From assembly GCA_041398605.1 (NCBI GenBank), contig JAWKUK010000020.1, positions 100,872 through 164,871 on the forward strand: DNA of 64,000 nt. The letters run 5' to 3'. The position numbers and the translations under genes are program-made. Shown here piece after piece: positions 28,161 through 36,471 of this stretch. Positions within the stretch are counted from its first letter, which is position 1, and the number at the start of each line of letters is the position of its first letter. The notes under the pieces were generated by a model, which saw only the letters and a program-made list of their open reading frames with translations, was not told the origin of the DNA and made no database searches. The DNA comes from JAWKUK01 sp041398605. GTDB taxonomy: Bacteria; Planctomycetota; UBA1135; GCA-002686595.

Positions 28161-28775
28161 TCAGGGTTCTGTCTCCGTGGTCGCGTCGCCCGCTTGCGGG
28201 TCGCCCTTGGTCACTTCACGGTAGAGCCATGCGCGAGCGAATGACCAGCGGCGGTCGGCCGTCGCGCGTGAAATCCCCAGCACGTCGGCGGCCTCGACGA
28301 GGGTCAAGCCGGCGAAGTAGCGGAGCTTGACCAGGGCCGCCTTGCTCGGGTCCTCTCGTTCGAACCGCGCGAGGGCTTCGTCGAGGGCCAGGAGGTCGAG
28401 GTCCGCGGGGAGCTCGGCGATCGCGTCGGGGTCGAGCTCTTCGAACTGGTGGGCGCCGCCGTGCCGGAGGCGCGCGCGCCGCCGCGCGCGCTCGACGAGG
28501 ATGCGCCGCATCGCCTCGGCCGCTGCGCCGAAGAAGTGGGCGCGGTTCTCGAACGCGAGGCTCTGCCCGTCGTCGCCGCCGAGCAGCCGCAGGTAGGCCT
28601 CGTGCACGAGCGCCGTAGGCTGGAGCGTGGCGTTGTTCCGCTCCCGCGCGAGCTTCTGGGCCGCGACGAGGCGCAGCTCCGCATACACGGCGGCGATCAG
28701 CGCATCGCTCGCGCCCGCTTCGCCGCCGCTCGCTGCTTGCAGGAGCCGAGTGACGTCACCCATTTGCACCACCAT
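28161..28775 (-). CDS. ECF-type sigma-70 factor (kinase-associated, TIGR02999-like)
   Basis: 204 residues. Region 2 is 'LQPTALVHEAYLRLLGGD' followed by 'FFGAAAEAMRRILVERARRR'. Region 4 is 'LVKLRYFAGLTLVEAADVLGISRATADRRWSFARAWL'. This pattern is the planctomycete/acidobacterial ECF group encoded next to Ser/Thr kinases. It should direct RNA polymerase to a specific regulon; no anti-sigma gene is adjacent. ATG codons at 28775 and 28763 are both possible starts. Confidence 0.92.
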   Translation of the reverse strand: MVVQMGDVTRLLQAASGGEAGASDALIAAVYAELRLVAAQKLARERNNATLQPTALVHEAYLRLLGGDDGQSLAFENRAHFFGAAAEAMRRILVERARRRARLRHGGAHQFEELDPDAIAELPADLDLLALDEALARFEREDPSKAALVKLRYFAGLTLVEAADVLGISRATADRRWSFARAWLYREVTKGDPQAGDATTETEP

Positions 28776-28856
28776 AACGTCCCGCCAACGGCCGCGCGGC
28801 GCGCGGTCTCGCCGAAGCGAGTCCGTGCGCCGCGCAGGTTCCCCTGGCAGCAGCGG

Positions 28857-29891
28857 TCACTCGAAGGTGATCGAGACCGCGCGGGTGAAGTTCGAGGTCG
28901 GGCTGCCGCCGTTGGTGTCACGGTGCCAGAACTGGAAGTTCCAAGTGTCCCCGGGCATGGTCGCGACCGGCCCGGACGGGCGCGGGATCGCGGTGAGGCT
29001 CGGCGACATCGAGACGCGCCCTTGCGCGTTCGTGAAGAGGACGTTGCCGCCGTAGCGTCCGACGGTCGGCCCGACGAGGACGTTGCCCGTCGAGCCGCCC
29101 GGGTGGGCGAAGAACATCTGAGTGTTGCTCACGATGAAGAAGCCGAGCGAGCCCTGGGGGAGCTGTGAGCCGTGCAGGGTCACATCGTTGCGAGCCACGA
29201 GCGTGCTGCCGAAGGCCTCGACCTGGCCGATCGAGCCCGTCGAGTTGGGGTTCGCGACCCCATAGACCGTACCGATGCGGCACTCCGACTCCGGCGCGCC
29301 GGGGTCGAACTCGCTCGGGTGGCCGGGCAGGGCGAGGTGGAAGCGGTCCATCTTGAACCCGTTCGAGCGCCCCGAGAAGGCGAGGGTGTGGACGCCCGCG
29401 CTCAGCACATAGCTCTGCTGGGGGTAGGTGAAGTTCGGCAGCTCGACGCGCGACTCCCAGGTCCAGTTGCCGACGCTCGCAGCGCCGTTCGAGAAGACCT
29501 TCTCCCAGACGCCGCCGTCGAGCTGGATCCAGACGTCGTTGTCCTCTGTCGGGTTCGGGTCCTCGTGCCGGTTGCGCAGGTTGAGCGTGTACGTGCCGGG
29601 CGTGCTGATCTCGATGTCGTACGAGAACAGGCCGCCCGTCCCCGGGCTGCCGAACAGGTCCGGTCCGTCCCAACGGATATAGCCGTCCCCCGAGTAGTTC
29701 GGGGTCGTGTTGCTGAAGGCCCAATCGCCGACGGTCGGCCGGGACTCGAAGTTGATGACGACGAGCCCATTGGACTCGAGGTAGACGCCGCCGTTCGCGA
29801 GCGCGGGTGCGCCGCAGGCGAGGGCGAGCACGCCCGTGGACAGGACACGGCGGCTGAGGCTCGAGCTGGACTTGGAGTGCGCAGCGTTCAT
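28857..29891 (-). CDS. Secreted beta-rich protein with a carbohydrate-binding-like domain
   Basis: 344 residues with a signal peptide (cleavage near ALA-NGG, residue 33). Residues about 35-195 have a jelly-roll look: 'GGVYLESNGLVVINFES', 'GLFSYDIEISTPGTYTLNLRNRH' and 'GVHTLAFSGRSNGFKMDRFHL' resemble CBM6-type modules that bind sugars. The C-terminal ~130 residues match in style the tail domain of the sugar dehydrogenase at 2.5-4.1 kb, ending WNFQFWHRD. No enzyme motif was seen. Sugar binding is inferred. Confidence 0.78.
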   Translation of the reverse strand: MNAAHSKSSSSLSRRVLSTGVLALACGAPALANGGVYLESNGLVVINFESRPTVGDWAFSNTTPNYSGDGYIRWDGPDLFGSPGTGGLFSYDIEISTPGTYTLNLRNRHEDPNPTEDNDVWIQLDGGVWEKVFSNGAASVGNWTWESRVELPNFTYPQQSYVLSAGVHTLAFSGRSNGFKMDRFHLALPGHPSEFDPGAPESECRIGTVYGVANPNSTGSIGQVEAFGSTLVARNDVTLHGSQLPQGSLGFFIVSNTQMFFAHPGGSTGNVLVGPTVGRYGGNVLFTNAQGRVSMSPSLTAIPRPSGPVATMPGDTWNFQFWHRDTNGGSPTSNFTRAVSITFE

Positions 29892-30103
29892 GGAATGGAG
29901 AGAGAGATCGTTCGAGGTGTTGCGGAGCGCGTCGTTCCGCGCGACTGCAACGCGCCTGGAACGGATGAGCCCTACAGTAAGATGACGCACTGCTGGGCGC
30001 AGGTCGTGTCCAACTCGTGTATTCCTGGAACGGTACAGGCGCCTGCCTGAGCCCCTGTCTCGCGCCGAGAACGCGCCCCCGTCCCTCCTTGCCCCGCACC
30101 GCC

Positions 30104-31696
30104 ATGATTCAACACCGCGCACTCCGAACGCTCGCCGCCGGCCTGGTCGCTCTAGGCGGGTTCGGAGCCGTTGAAGGCGCCAGCGCCGCCCTGCCCCAGG
30201 AGGTCGCCCCGCGCGCCGAACTGGACGGCGCGTTCGACGAGGCGCGCGCCGCGTCGCAACGGCTCCTGCTCGGGGTCTTCACCGCCGGCGAAGCCCGCTC
30301 GGAGGACTGCGTCAAGCGCCTCTGGTCGGACAAGGAGGTGCGCGCTGCGCTGGCGGACTGCGTCCCAGTGCAAGCGTTGACCGGCGCGGTGTCGAAGGCC
30401 GACGCGCGTCGCTTCGGCGGGCACGACCCCGACGTCCACCGCATCCTCGAGCGCGCGGTCCGCGACCATGTCCCCGTGAACGCCGAGGGCGTGCTCGCGA
30501 CGCCGCAGCACATCTGGTTCGCGGCCGATGGCCGGGTCTTGATCGCTGCGCCGTTTGAGCTCCAACCCGAGGAGTTCCTGTGGCTCGATTGGCGCTCGCG
30601 CCAGCTCGCCGGCGACGCCGAGGCGCGACCGGCCGACTCCGCTCGCCCGCCGCGTCGGTACCTCGAAGGTCAGGCCTACGCGCCCGCGGACGGCGACCTC
30701 TTCGGGCGCGGGCTATTACCGGCCGAGCTCGAGGCCGACCTCGACACGCTGCGGCGGCGCGGTCAAGGCGGCGGCGGTCGCGGCGGGCGCGGCGGCTTTG
30801 GCGGCGGCGCAAATTGGTCGCGCGAGGCCATCGACGCCTTCGTGCGCCTCGCCTTCACGGACGAGAAGGACGCGCAGAAGGAGATCGAGAGCGAGCTCGG
30901 GAGCATCTTCCTTCGCATGGGCGGGGGCACGAGCCCGCTGCTCGACGCCGGGCTCGAGATCGTCGCGTTCGCGGCCCCTGCGCGCGGGGCGGAGACCGTG
31001 ATTGGGTTCCTGAGTGACACGGTCCCCAGCGTCCGGGCGCGCGCGGCTGCCGCGCTCGAGGCGATGGGCTTCGAGGGTGAGGGCTGGAAGGAGCTGCGCA
31101 AAGCCCTCGACAAGGAAGACGATGCAGTGGTCCGCGGCGCGCTGCTGCGCGCCGCGGGCGTCGTCGGGCGCAAAGACGCCGCCGCGCGTCGCCTCTTGGA
31201 GAAGGAGGCGCGCGAGCGCCCGCAGAAGGGGCGCACGAACGTCGAGCGGATCGCGGCCCTCATCGGCCTCGGCCACGTCGGTGACGGTGCTGGGAGCGAG
31301 GCCGCATTCCGCGCCGCGCTCGGCGACACCGACGCCAACGTCGCCCTCGCGGCGGTGGCGGGGATGGCGTTGACGCGGGATCGCGCGCGCTTCGCGCCGG
31401 CCTTGAAGGAGCGCGCCGGGAGCGATCCAGCCAACGCAGCCCTCTACGACGCAGCGCTCGCGGTCCTCGACGGCGCGCCCCTCGTGCGCTTGCGCGGCCT
31501 CATCGAGCGCGTCGCGCCGGACGACTTCCCGCGCCCGCGGCTCTACTTTGAAGCGCGACCGCCCGGCAACGTGACCGGCGCGGGCATGGGCGAGGGCCGC
31601 GGCGGCCGTGGCGGGGGCAACGGTGGCACTGGCGGCGGTGGCACTGGTGGTGGTGGCACTGGCGGCGGTGGCACTGGCGGCGGTGGTGGCCGATGA
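30104..31696 (+). CDS. Secreted HEAT-repeat protein with Gly-rich tail
   Basis: 530 residues with a signal peptide (ends near ASA, residue 28). Residues 35-170 look thioredoxin-like in layout ('ARAASQRLLLGVFT', 'LWSDKEVRAAL', 'TPQHIWFAADGRVLI') but lack a CxxC pair. Residues 220-480 are HEAT-like helical repeats. The C-terminus is a run of GGTGG repeats. Its stop overlaps the next ATG (ATGA), making it the first gene of a four-gene operon. The function is unknown. Confidence 0.8.
   Translation: MIQHRALRTLAAGLVALGGFGAVEGASAALPQEVAPRAELDGAFDEARAASQRLLLGVFTAGEARSEDCVKRLWSDKEVRAALADCVPVQALTGAVSKADARRFGGHDPDVHRILERAVRDHVPVNAEGVLATPQHIWFAADGRVLIAAPFELQPEEFLWLDWRSRQLAGDAEARPADSARPPRRYLEGQAYAPADGDLFGRGLLPAELEADLDTLRRRGQGGGGRGGRGGFGGGANWSREAIDAFVRLAFTDEKDAQKEIESELGSIFLRMGGGTSPLLDAGLEIVAFAAPARGAETVIGFLSDTVPSVRARAAAALEAMGFEGEGWKELRKALDKEDDAVVRGALLRAAGVVGRKDAAARRLLEKEARERPQKGRTNVERIAALIGLGHVGDGAGSEAAFRAALGDTDANVALAAVAGMALTRDRARFAPALKERAGSDPANAALYDAALAVLDGAPLVRLRGLIERVAPDDFPRPRLYFEARPPGNVTGAGMGEGRGGRGGGNGGTGGGGTGGGGTGGGGTGGGGGR
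31622..31681. repeat. Four 15-bp tandem repeats encoding GGTGG
   Basis: Four in-register copies of a 15-bp unit (copy 2 differs only at wobble positions) form the C-terminal Gly-rich tail of the HEAT-repeat protein. Confidence 0.9.
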
Positions 31697-32163
31697 CGTC
31701 AGATCGTCGCGACCTTTCGGGTGCGCAGGAAGGGCTGACACACAACCCCTTTGCCAAGCTCCGCGCAGCGCTGCCCGGCCTGCCGGCCAGTCCCTCGCGA
31801 TCAGCGACGGGCGCCGACGGCGCGGCCTCGGTCGGCGGCGATGCCACGCAGGCCGACGGCGCCGCAACGACGCCTATGCGCGCCGACGCGGGGACCCGCG
31901 TGGTGGTGCGCGTCGAGCGGAAGGGGCACGGCGGAAAGACGGTCACGCGCATCGAAGGCCTGCTCGGTGACCGTGTCGCGCGCGCGGACTTCGTCAAAGC
32001 GCTGCGCCGCGCGCTCGGCGCGGGCGCGCGCAGCGCAGAGGCCGTCGACGCGGCCAGCGCCGAGGGCGCCGGCGATATCGTCGTGCAGGGTGAACACGTG
32101 GACCGGGTCGTGGCGTTCCTTCAGCAGCACGGCGTGCGCAACGTCGTGCGCGGCAACCGATGA
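31693..32163 (+). CDS. SUI1/YciH-like translation initiation factor homologue
   Basis: 156 residues. The N-terminal 65 are low complexity. Residues about 70-155 form the SUI1 fold: 'VVVRVERKGHGGKTVTRIEGL', a helix, then 'GDIVVQGEHVDRVVAFLQQHGVRNVVRGN', matching bacterial YciH and eukaryotic eIF1. YciH relatives affect start-site fidelity on the 30S subunit. It overlaps both neighbours by ATGA junctions, inside an operon with otherwise non-translational genes. Confidence 0.85.
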   Translation: MTSDRRDLSGAQEGLTHNPFAKLRAALPGLPASPSRSATGADGAASVGGDATQADGAATTPMRADAGTRVVVRVERKGHGGKTVTRIEGLLGDRVARADFVKALRRALGAGARSAEAVDAASAEGAGDIVVQGEHVDRVVAFLQQHGVRNVVRGNR

Positions 32164-33104
32164 GCTACCCTCTGCGGCCGCGCATCGGGCACACTCCGAA
32201 GGCTGGGGCGCCTGCGCACGAAGTCGATCCGTCCCCCTGGTTCGCCGCAGCAGGCGTCGTCGATGACGGCTCTGCGGAGGCGTGGGCGCGCGCGTTCATC
32301 CTCGCGCCGACCCCAGCGTCCAAGCTCGCGCCGCCGCCGCGGCCACAGCTCACGCTCGGCGCCGGCGAGCGCTCTGCGGCCGACGCCGGTCCTGTGCCGG
32401 CGGGCTATACGTCCACGGCTGGTCCACCGCCGCCGAGCGCGCCCGGGCGAGGGCTCGGCTACAAGCTCACGGCGCGGGCCGAGAAGATGCCGCGGCGCGG
32501 CGCGCTCGTCCGTGCCAGCGAGCGAGGCAAGCTCCTGCACACGTTCCTCCACCACGAGGTGCAAGCAGCAGAGCTCATGGCCTACGCGCTGCTCGCGTTC
32601 CCGGATACGCCGCTGCGGTTTCGACGTGGGCTCTTGGGAGTGCTCGGCGACGAGGTCCGGCACGCCCAGGGGTACGCGGCGCGCTTGGCGCGCTTGGGCG
32701 TCCGCTATGGCGACCACCCCGTGCGAGACTGGTTCTGGCAGCGCGTCCCGAGCGTCGCGGGCCCGCGCGGCTTCGTCGCGTTGATGGGCATGGGCTTCGA
32801 GGCCGCGAACCTCGAGCACACACGGCAGTTCGCGCGGGAGCTCGAGCAGGCTGGCGACCCGGAGTCCGCGGCCTTCGTCGCGGCGGTCGGCGTTGAAGAG
32901 GTCGCGCACGTGCGCTTCGCGACGCGCTGGTTCCAGCGCTTCTCTGGCGCCGCGCCTGACGCCGCGCCTGACTTCGACGCTTGGCGGTCGGCGTTGCCCG
33001 CGCCGCTGACACCGACGGTGCTGCGCGGCAAGCCGCTCGACCGCGAGCGCCGCGGCCGCGCCGGGCAAGGGCCGGCGTTCTTGGACGCGCTCGAAGCCTG
33101 GTGA
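32160..33104 (+). CDS. DUF455 ferritin-like protein
   Basis: 314 residues. After a variable N-terminus, residues about 110-260 form a four-helix ferritin-like bundle with potential di-iron ligands: Glu in 'LHHEVQAAEL', E-x-x-H in 'GDEVRHAQG', Glu in 'GFEAANLEH' and E-x-x-H in 'VEEVAHVRF'. This matches DUF455, whose biochemical role is not settled. It overlaps the SUI1-like gene and is followed after 13 bp by an ATP-grasp-like gene. An oxidoreductase role is inferred from the ligand set. Confidence 0.85.
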   Translation: MSYPLRPRIGHTPKAGAPAHEVDPSPWFAAAGVVDDGSAEAWARAFILAPTPASKLAPPPRPQLTLGAGERSAADAGPVPAGYTSTAGPPPPSAPGRGLGYKLTARAEKMPRRGALVRASERGKLLHTFLHHEVQAAELMAYALLAFPDTPLRFRRGLLGVLGDEVRHAQGYAARLARLGVRYGDHPVRDWFWQRVPSVAGPRGFVALMGMGFEAANLEHTRQFARELEQAGDPESAAFVAAVGVEEVAHVRFATRWFQRFSGAAPDAAPDFDAWRSALPAPLTPTVLRGKPLDRERRGRAGQGPAFLDALEAW

Positions 33105-33117
33105 CGCGGCGGGGCTC

Positions 33118-34161
33118 GTGACGTACCTCTATCTGAACTTCGACGCCGAGGAGGAGCTCGCGCGCCCGGCGCCGCTGCGACCCGTGGACCGCAGCGCGCG
33201 CGCGCTCGCGGCGCTCGCGCGCGGCGCCGAGGCGCTCGCGCCGCTGCTGCCGACGCACCTTGTCCCGCTGTTGCCCAGCGCCGCGACTTCGGCCGCCGGT
33301 GCGGCAGGCGCGCAGCGCGCCCTCACGCCAGGCGCCGCGCTCCTCTGGTGCCCCACTGCGGCCGCGGTCGCAGAGGTCGCGGCGCTCGGGCTGACGCCCT
33401 GCAGCGCACGCGCGCTCGCGCTCGATGCAGGCGCGGCCGCGTCCGGCGCGGGAGCGGGCTGCGTGACCGATGGGCTGGCGCTGCCCACCGAGGCGGCGCT
33501 GAGCGCTGCCAACGACCGCGCGACGTTCGCGGCGCGCTCGCCGCTGCCAGGCGGGGTCATCGCGCGCACCTTCGAGGAGGTCGAGCGCGCCCTGCTCGCT
33601 GGGGCGCCCGGGGCGCGTTGGCTGCTGCGGCGCGGTTTGTCCGCGAACGGCCGCGGCGCGCGTCGCGTGTGGAGCGGCGCCGCGCTCCCTCCTGGCGACG
33701 CGGAGTGGCTGCGCGCCGCCCTGCGGCCGGGCGCCGTGACGTGTGATCCATTCGTCACGATCACGCGCGAGTTCGCGTTGCATGGTTGGCTCGACGCGCA
33801 GGGTGAGGTCTCCCTCGGGGTCCCATGCTTGCAGGTCGTCGATGAGCACGGCGGATGGCGCGCGACGCGCCGCTTGGCAGGTGACGCAGTGCGCGGACCC
33901 CGCGAGCACGGGGCCCGCGAGCACGGGGCCCGCGAGCACGGGGCCGACGAGCACGGGGCCGACGAGCACCGGCTGCTCGACGCGCTCTCCGCCGCGGCCC
34001 GCGACGTCGCGGCGACGCTCCATCAGCTCCGCTACCACGGTCCGTTCGGGATCGACGCCTATGAGTGGCGCGACGACGACGGGGCGCTGCGCTTGCGCGC
34101 CCCGAGCGAGGTCAATGCGCGCTTCTCGCTCGGCTGGTGGGTCGGGATGCTCCCGCGCTGA
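33118..34161 (+). CDS. ATP-grasp-like protein with an internal pentapeptide repeat
   Basis: 347 residues from a GTG start (MTYLYLNF). The C-terminal part has 'HGPFGIDAYEWRDDDG' and 'SEVNARFSLG', the Asp and E-x-N-x-R elements that bind Mg-ATP in ATP-grasp ligases. The N-terminal 120 residues resemble no domain I know. Residues 262-281 are a tandem REHGA/DEHGA repeat, within the region expected between the ATP-binding strands. It follows the DUF455 gene by 13 bp and ends exactly at the stop of the convergent aminopeptidase. It might ligate an amino or carboxyl group; the substrate is unknown. Confidence 0.7.
   Translation: MTYLYLNFDAEEELARPAPLRPVDRSARALAALARGAEALAPLLPTHLVPLLPSAATSAAGAAGAQRALTPGAALLWCPTAAAVAEVAALGLTPCSARALALDAGAAASGAGAGCVTDGLALPTEAALSAANDRATFAARSPLPGGVIARTFEEVERALLAGAPGARWLLRRGLSANGRGARRVWSGAALPPGDAEWLRAALRPGAVTCDPFVTITREFALHGWLDAQGEVSLGVPCLQVVDEHGGWRATRRLAGDAVRGPREHGAREHGAREHGADEHGADEHRLLDALSAAARDVAATLHQLRYHGPFGIDAYEWRDDDGALRLRAPSEVNARFSLGWWVGMLPR
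33901..33969. repeat. 15-bp tandem repeats inside the ATP-grasp-like gene
   Basis: Four complete 15-bp units (33901, 33916, 33931, 33946) and a partial fifth. Three are identical and the later ones change the first codon from Arg to Asp. All are in frame. Confidence 0.92.
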
Positions 34162-35463
34162 TCAGTCGCGCAGGAGGACCTCGAGGGTGTCCGTCATCAA
34201 CGCGGGGTCGAGCACGCCGCAGAGCTCGCGCGACGAGTGCATCGAGAGCTGCGGCACGCCGACATCGACCGTCGGCAAGCCGAGACGCGTCGCGGTCAAC
34301 GGGCCGATCGTCGAGCCGCACCCGAGGTCCGTCCGTGTCACGAACGATTGCATCGGAGCGCCTGCGGCGCGGCACGCGGACTCGAAGCGCGCCGCCGTCA
34401 GCGCCTCGGTGGCGTAGCGCTGGTTCTGGTTCACCTTCAGGACCGGGCCGCGGTTCATGAACACCAGGTGGTCGGGTTCGTGGCGCTCGACGTAGTTCGG
34501 GTGCGTCGCGTGCGCCATGTCGGCGGACACGCAGAACGATGCCGCGAGCGCGCGCAGGAGGTCCTCGCGTCCGCCGCCCCGCGCGAGCACCAGGCGCTCC
34601 ATGATGTGCTCGAGCGGCGGCCCGGCCGCGCCGCCGCGGCTCGCGCTCCCGACCTCTTCGTGGTCGAACAGCGCGAGGACCACCGGCCCAGCGGCCTCGC
34701 CGCGCTTGGCGATGGCGATCAGCGCGTCGAGGCCACAAAAGCACGAGCACAGGTTGTCGAGCCGCGGCGCCGCAAGGAACTCACGGTCGCGCCCCAGGAC
34801 CCTGCTCGGCTGGATGTCGTGGAACATCACGTCGAAGCTCCGCACCGCCGCTTCATCCGCGCCGATGCGGCCAGCGAGGTAGTGGCGGAAGCCAGAGTGC
34901 TCGCGGTCCCCGAGCCCCCAAAGCGGCGCGAGGTGGCTCTGACGATTGAGCTGGACGCCCTTTTCGTTCACCTCGCGGTCCAAGTGGATCGCGAGCTGTG
35001 CGACGCGCGCGAGCGGGCGCGAGTCGAGGAACAGGCGCTCCTCGAGCGTCCCCGCGGCGGTCTCGAGATACACGCGGCCGGACAGGCCCAAGTCGCGATC
35101 GAGCCACGAGTTGAGCAGCGCCCCGCCATAGACCTCGACCCCCAATTGGCGCACGCCGACGCGCCCGGTATCGGGCTGCGGCTTGACGCGCAGGTTCGGG
35201 CTGTCCGTGTGCGCGCCGAGCACGCGGAACCCGACCTCCGGCCCAGCCCCCGGCGGCATGAACCAGGCGTGGATCGAGCCGCCACGGCGAGCGAAGCCCT
35301 TGACCGGGACCGATTGGAACGCGTCGCGCTCGTCGAGCTCCGTGAAGCCCGTCGCGATGAGTCGCTCGGCGACCTCTGCCACGACGTGGTAGGGCGAAGG
35401 CGACGCGTCGATGAAGGCGGCGAGGCGCTCCGCGAACTCGAGGCCGTGGCGTTGATCCGTCAT
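34162..35463 (-). CDS. apeB: M18-family aminopeptidase
   Basis: A 433-residue di-zinc exopeptidase of the aspartyl aminopeptidase family, cytoplasmic. It has 'FIDASPSPYHVV' at the N-terminus, 'LGAHTDSPNLRVKP' (His-x-Asp metal site), 'NEKGVQLNRQSHLAPLWG', 'LFDHEEVGS' (Glu pair) and 'SADMAHATHPNY' with the last His ligand near 'TDLGCGSTIGP'. Length is normal. It lies 37 bp downstream of a membrane-protein gene on the same strand. Confidence 0.93.
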   Translation of the reverse strand: MTDQRHGLEFAERLAAFIDASPSPYHVVAEVAERLIATGFTELDERDAFQSVPVKGFARRGGSIHAWFMPPGAGPEVGFRVLGAHTDSPNLRVKPQPDTGRVGVRQLGVEVYGGALLNSWLDRDLGLSGRVYLETAAGTLEERLFLDSRPLARVAQLAIHLDREVNEKGVQLNRQSHLAPLWGLGDREHSGFRHYLAGRIGADEAAVRSFDVMFHDIQPSRVLGRDREFLAAPRLDNLCSCFCGLDALIAIAKRGEAAGPVVLALFDHEEVGSASRGGAAGPPLEHIMERLVLARGGGREDLLRALAASFCVSADMAHATHPNYVERHEPDHLVFMNRGPVLKVNQNQRYATEALTAARFESACRAAGAPMQSFVTRTDLGCGSTIGPLTATRLGLPTVDVGVPQLSMHSSRELCGVLDPALMTDTLEVLLRD

Positions 35464-35500
35464 GGAGGTGCTCCGAAGCGCGTGCGGGCGGGGGCTGAGC

Positions 35501-36235
35501 TCAGGTGGCTTTGACGCGCGTCACGCCGAGCAGCTTCTCGATCGAGCGCATGCGTCGACCAAGGAACGGTACGTGCTCGATGCGGGCGACGACCTGTCCT
35601 TCACGGCGGATCACGATGGTGCCGCCTCCGAAGGTCAGGAACCACTCCAAGAGGTCAGGCACTTCGCGGGCGACCGTGCTGCCCTGGCGCGGGAAGCTCT
35701 GGTCACGGCCCCAGGGCTGGATGTAGTGCACGAACTCGTTGGGCTCGAGGCGCCAGTAGTCGAAGCGCGGCTGCGCCATGCCGACGCAGAAGAACCCGAG
35801 CAAGAAGAGCCCGATGGCGAGGAACGCGTCCGTGCTGAGCGTGATGTTGCGCGCTGCGATCCAGTCACCGATATGTCCAAGGACCGCCCAATTCTGGAGC
35901 CGCCCGATGTAGAGGCCCAGGCCCGCGCCCAGGAACAGGAGCAGGACGATGACAAACTTCTTTTGATCGAGGTCCGTGACGATCACCATCAGGTTGAACG
36001 CCAGCGCCGAGATCGAGATCCAGCCGAGCGTGCCTGGGGAACCCCAGCCGAGCCCCTGCAGGATCCCGCACATCAGGAACGCGACCATCGCGGGCCAGAA
36101 GTAGATGATCATCGGGAACGAAGCGACGGGGACGGCCTCCTTGTCTTCGTCCGGCCGGAAGGGGAAGTACACCTCCCACACGGAGTCGCGCTTCGTGGGG
36201 TGCTTCGGCAGGTTCGATTGATCTTGGTCGGTCAT
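35501..36235 (-). CDS. Four-TM membrane protein of unknown function
   Basis: 244 residues from MTDQDQSNLP. Four hydrophobic segments lie at about 42-62, 70-90, 95-114 and 130-150. A soluble C-terminal domain of about 90 residues follows ('FDYWRLEPNEFVHYIQPWGR ... GGGTIVIRREGQVVARIEHVPFLG'), resembling small membrane-associated PH-like domains. It precedes the M18 aminopeptidase gene. The family is not recognised. Confidence 0.75.
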   Translation of the reverse strand: MTDQDQSNLPKHPTKRDSVWEVYFPFRPDEDKEAVPVASFPMIIYFWPAMVAFLMCGILQGLGWGSPGTLGWISISALAFNLMVIVTDLDQKKFVIVLLLFLGAGLGLYIGRLQNWAVLGHIGDWIAARNITLSTDAFLAIGLFLLGFFCVGMAQPRFDYWRLEPNEFVHYIQPWGRDQSFPRQGSTVAREVPDLLEWFLTFGGGTIVIRREGQVVARIEHVPFLGRRMRSIEKLLGVTRVKAT

Positions 36236-36471
36236 GTTCGGCGCGGCAGGGTCGTTGGGGGCCTTCGGGGCGCGCTCGCACGTGGAGCACCCGAGCCCTG
36301 TCAGGTTTGGCGGACCCACGGACGAGGTCTACGGGTCACGGACGTTGAGCTGGGCCAGGGGCAGCCCGGCTGGGATGGTAGCAGCCTGATACGCGCGCTG
36401 ATGCCGGGCATTCGGGTCGCGGCGGGATGACGCGCGTGGGTTTGGCGAGGGAGGTCCTTACACTAGGGGGG

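Noticed and set aside
25419..28244. 941-codon plus-strand open frame opposite the kinase gene
   Set aside because: Antisense to an unambiguous kinase with all catalytic motifs; composition is typical of a shadow frame.
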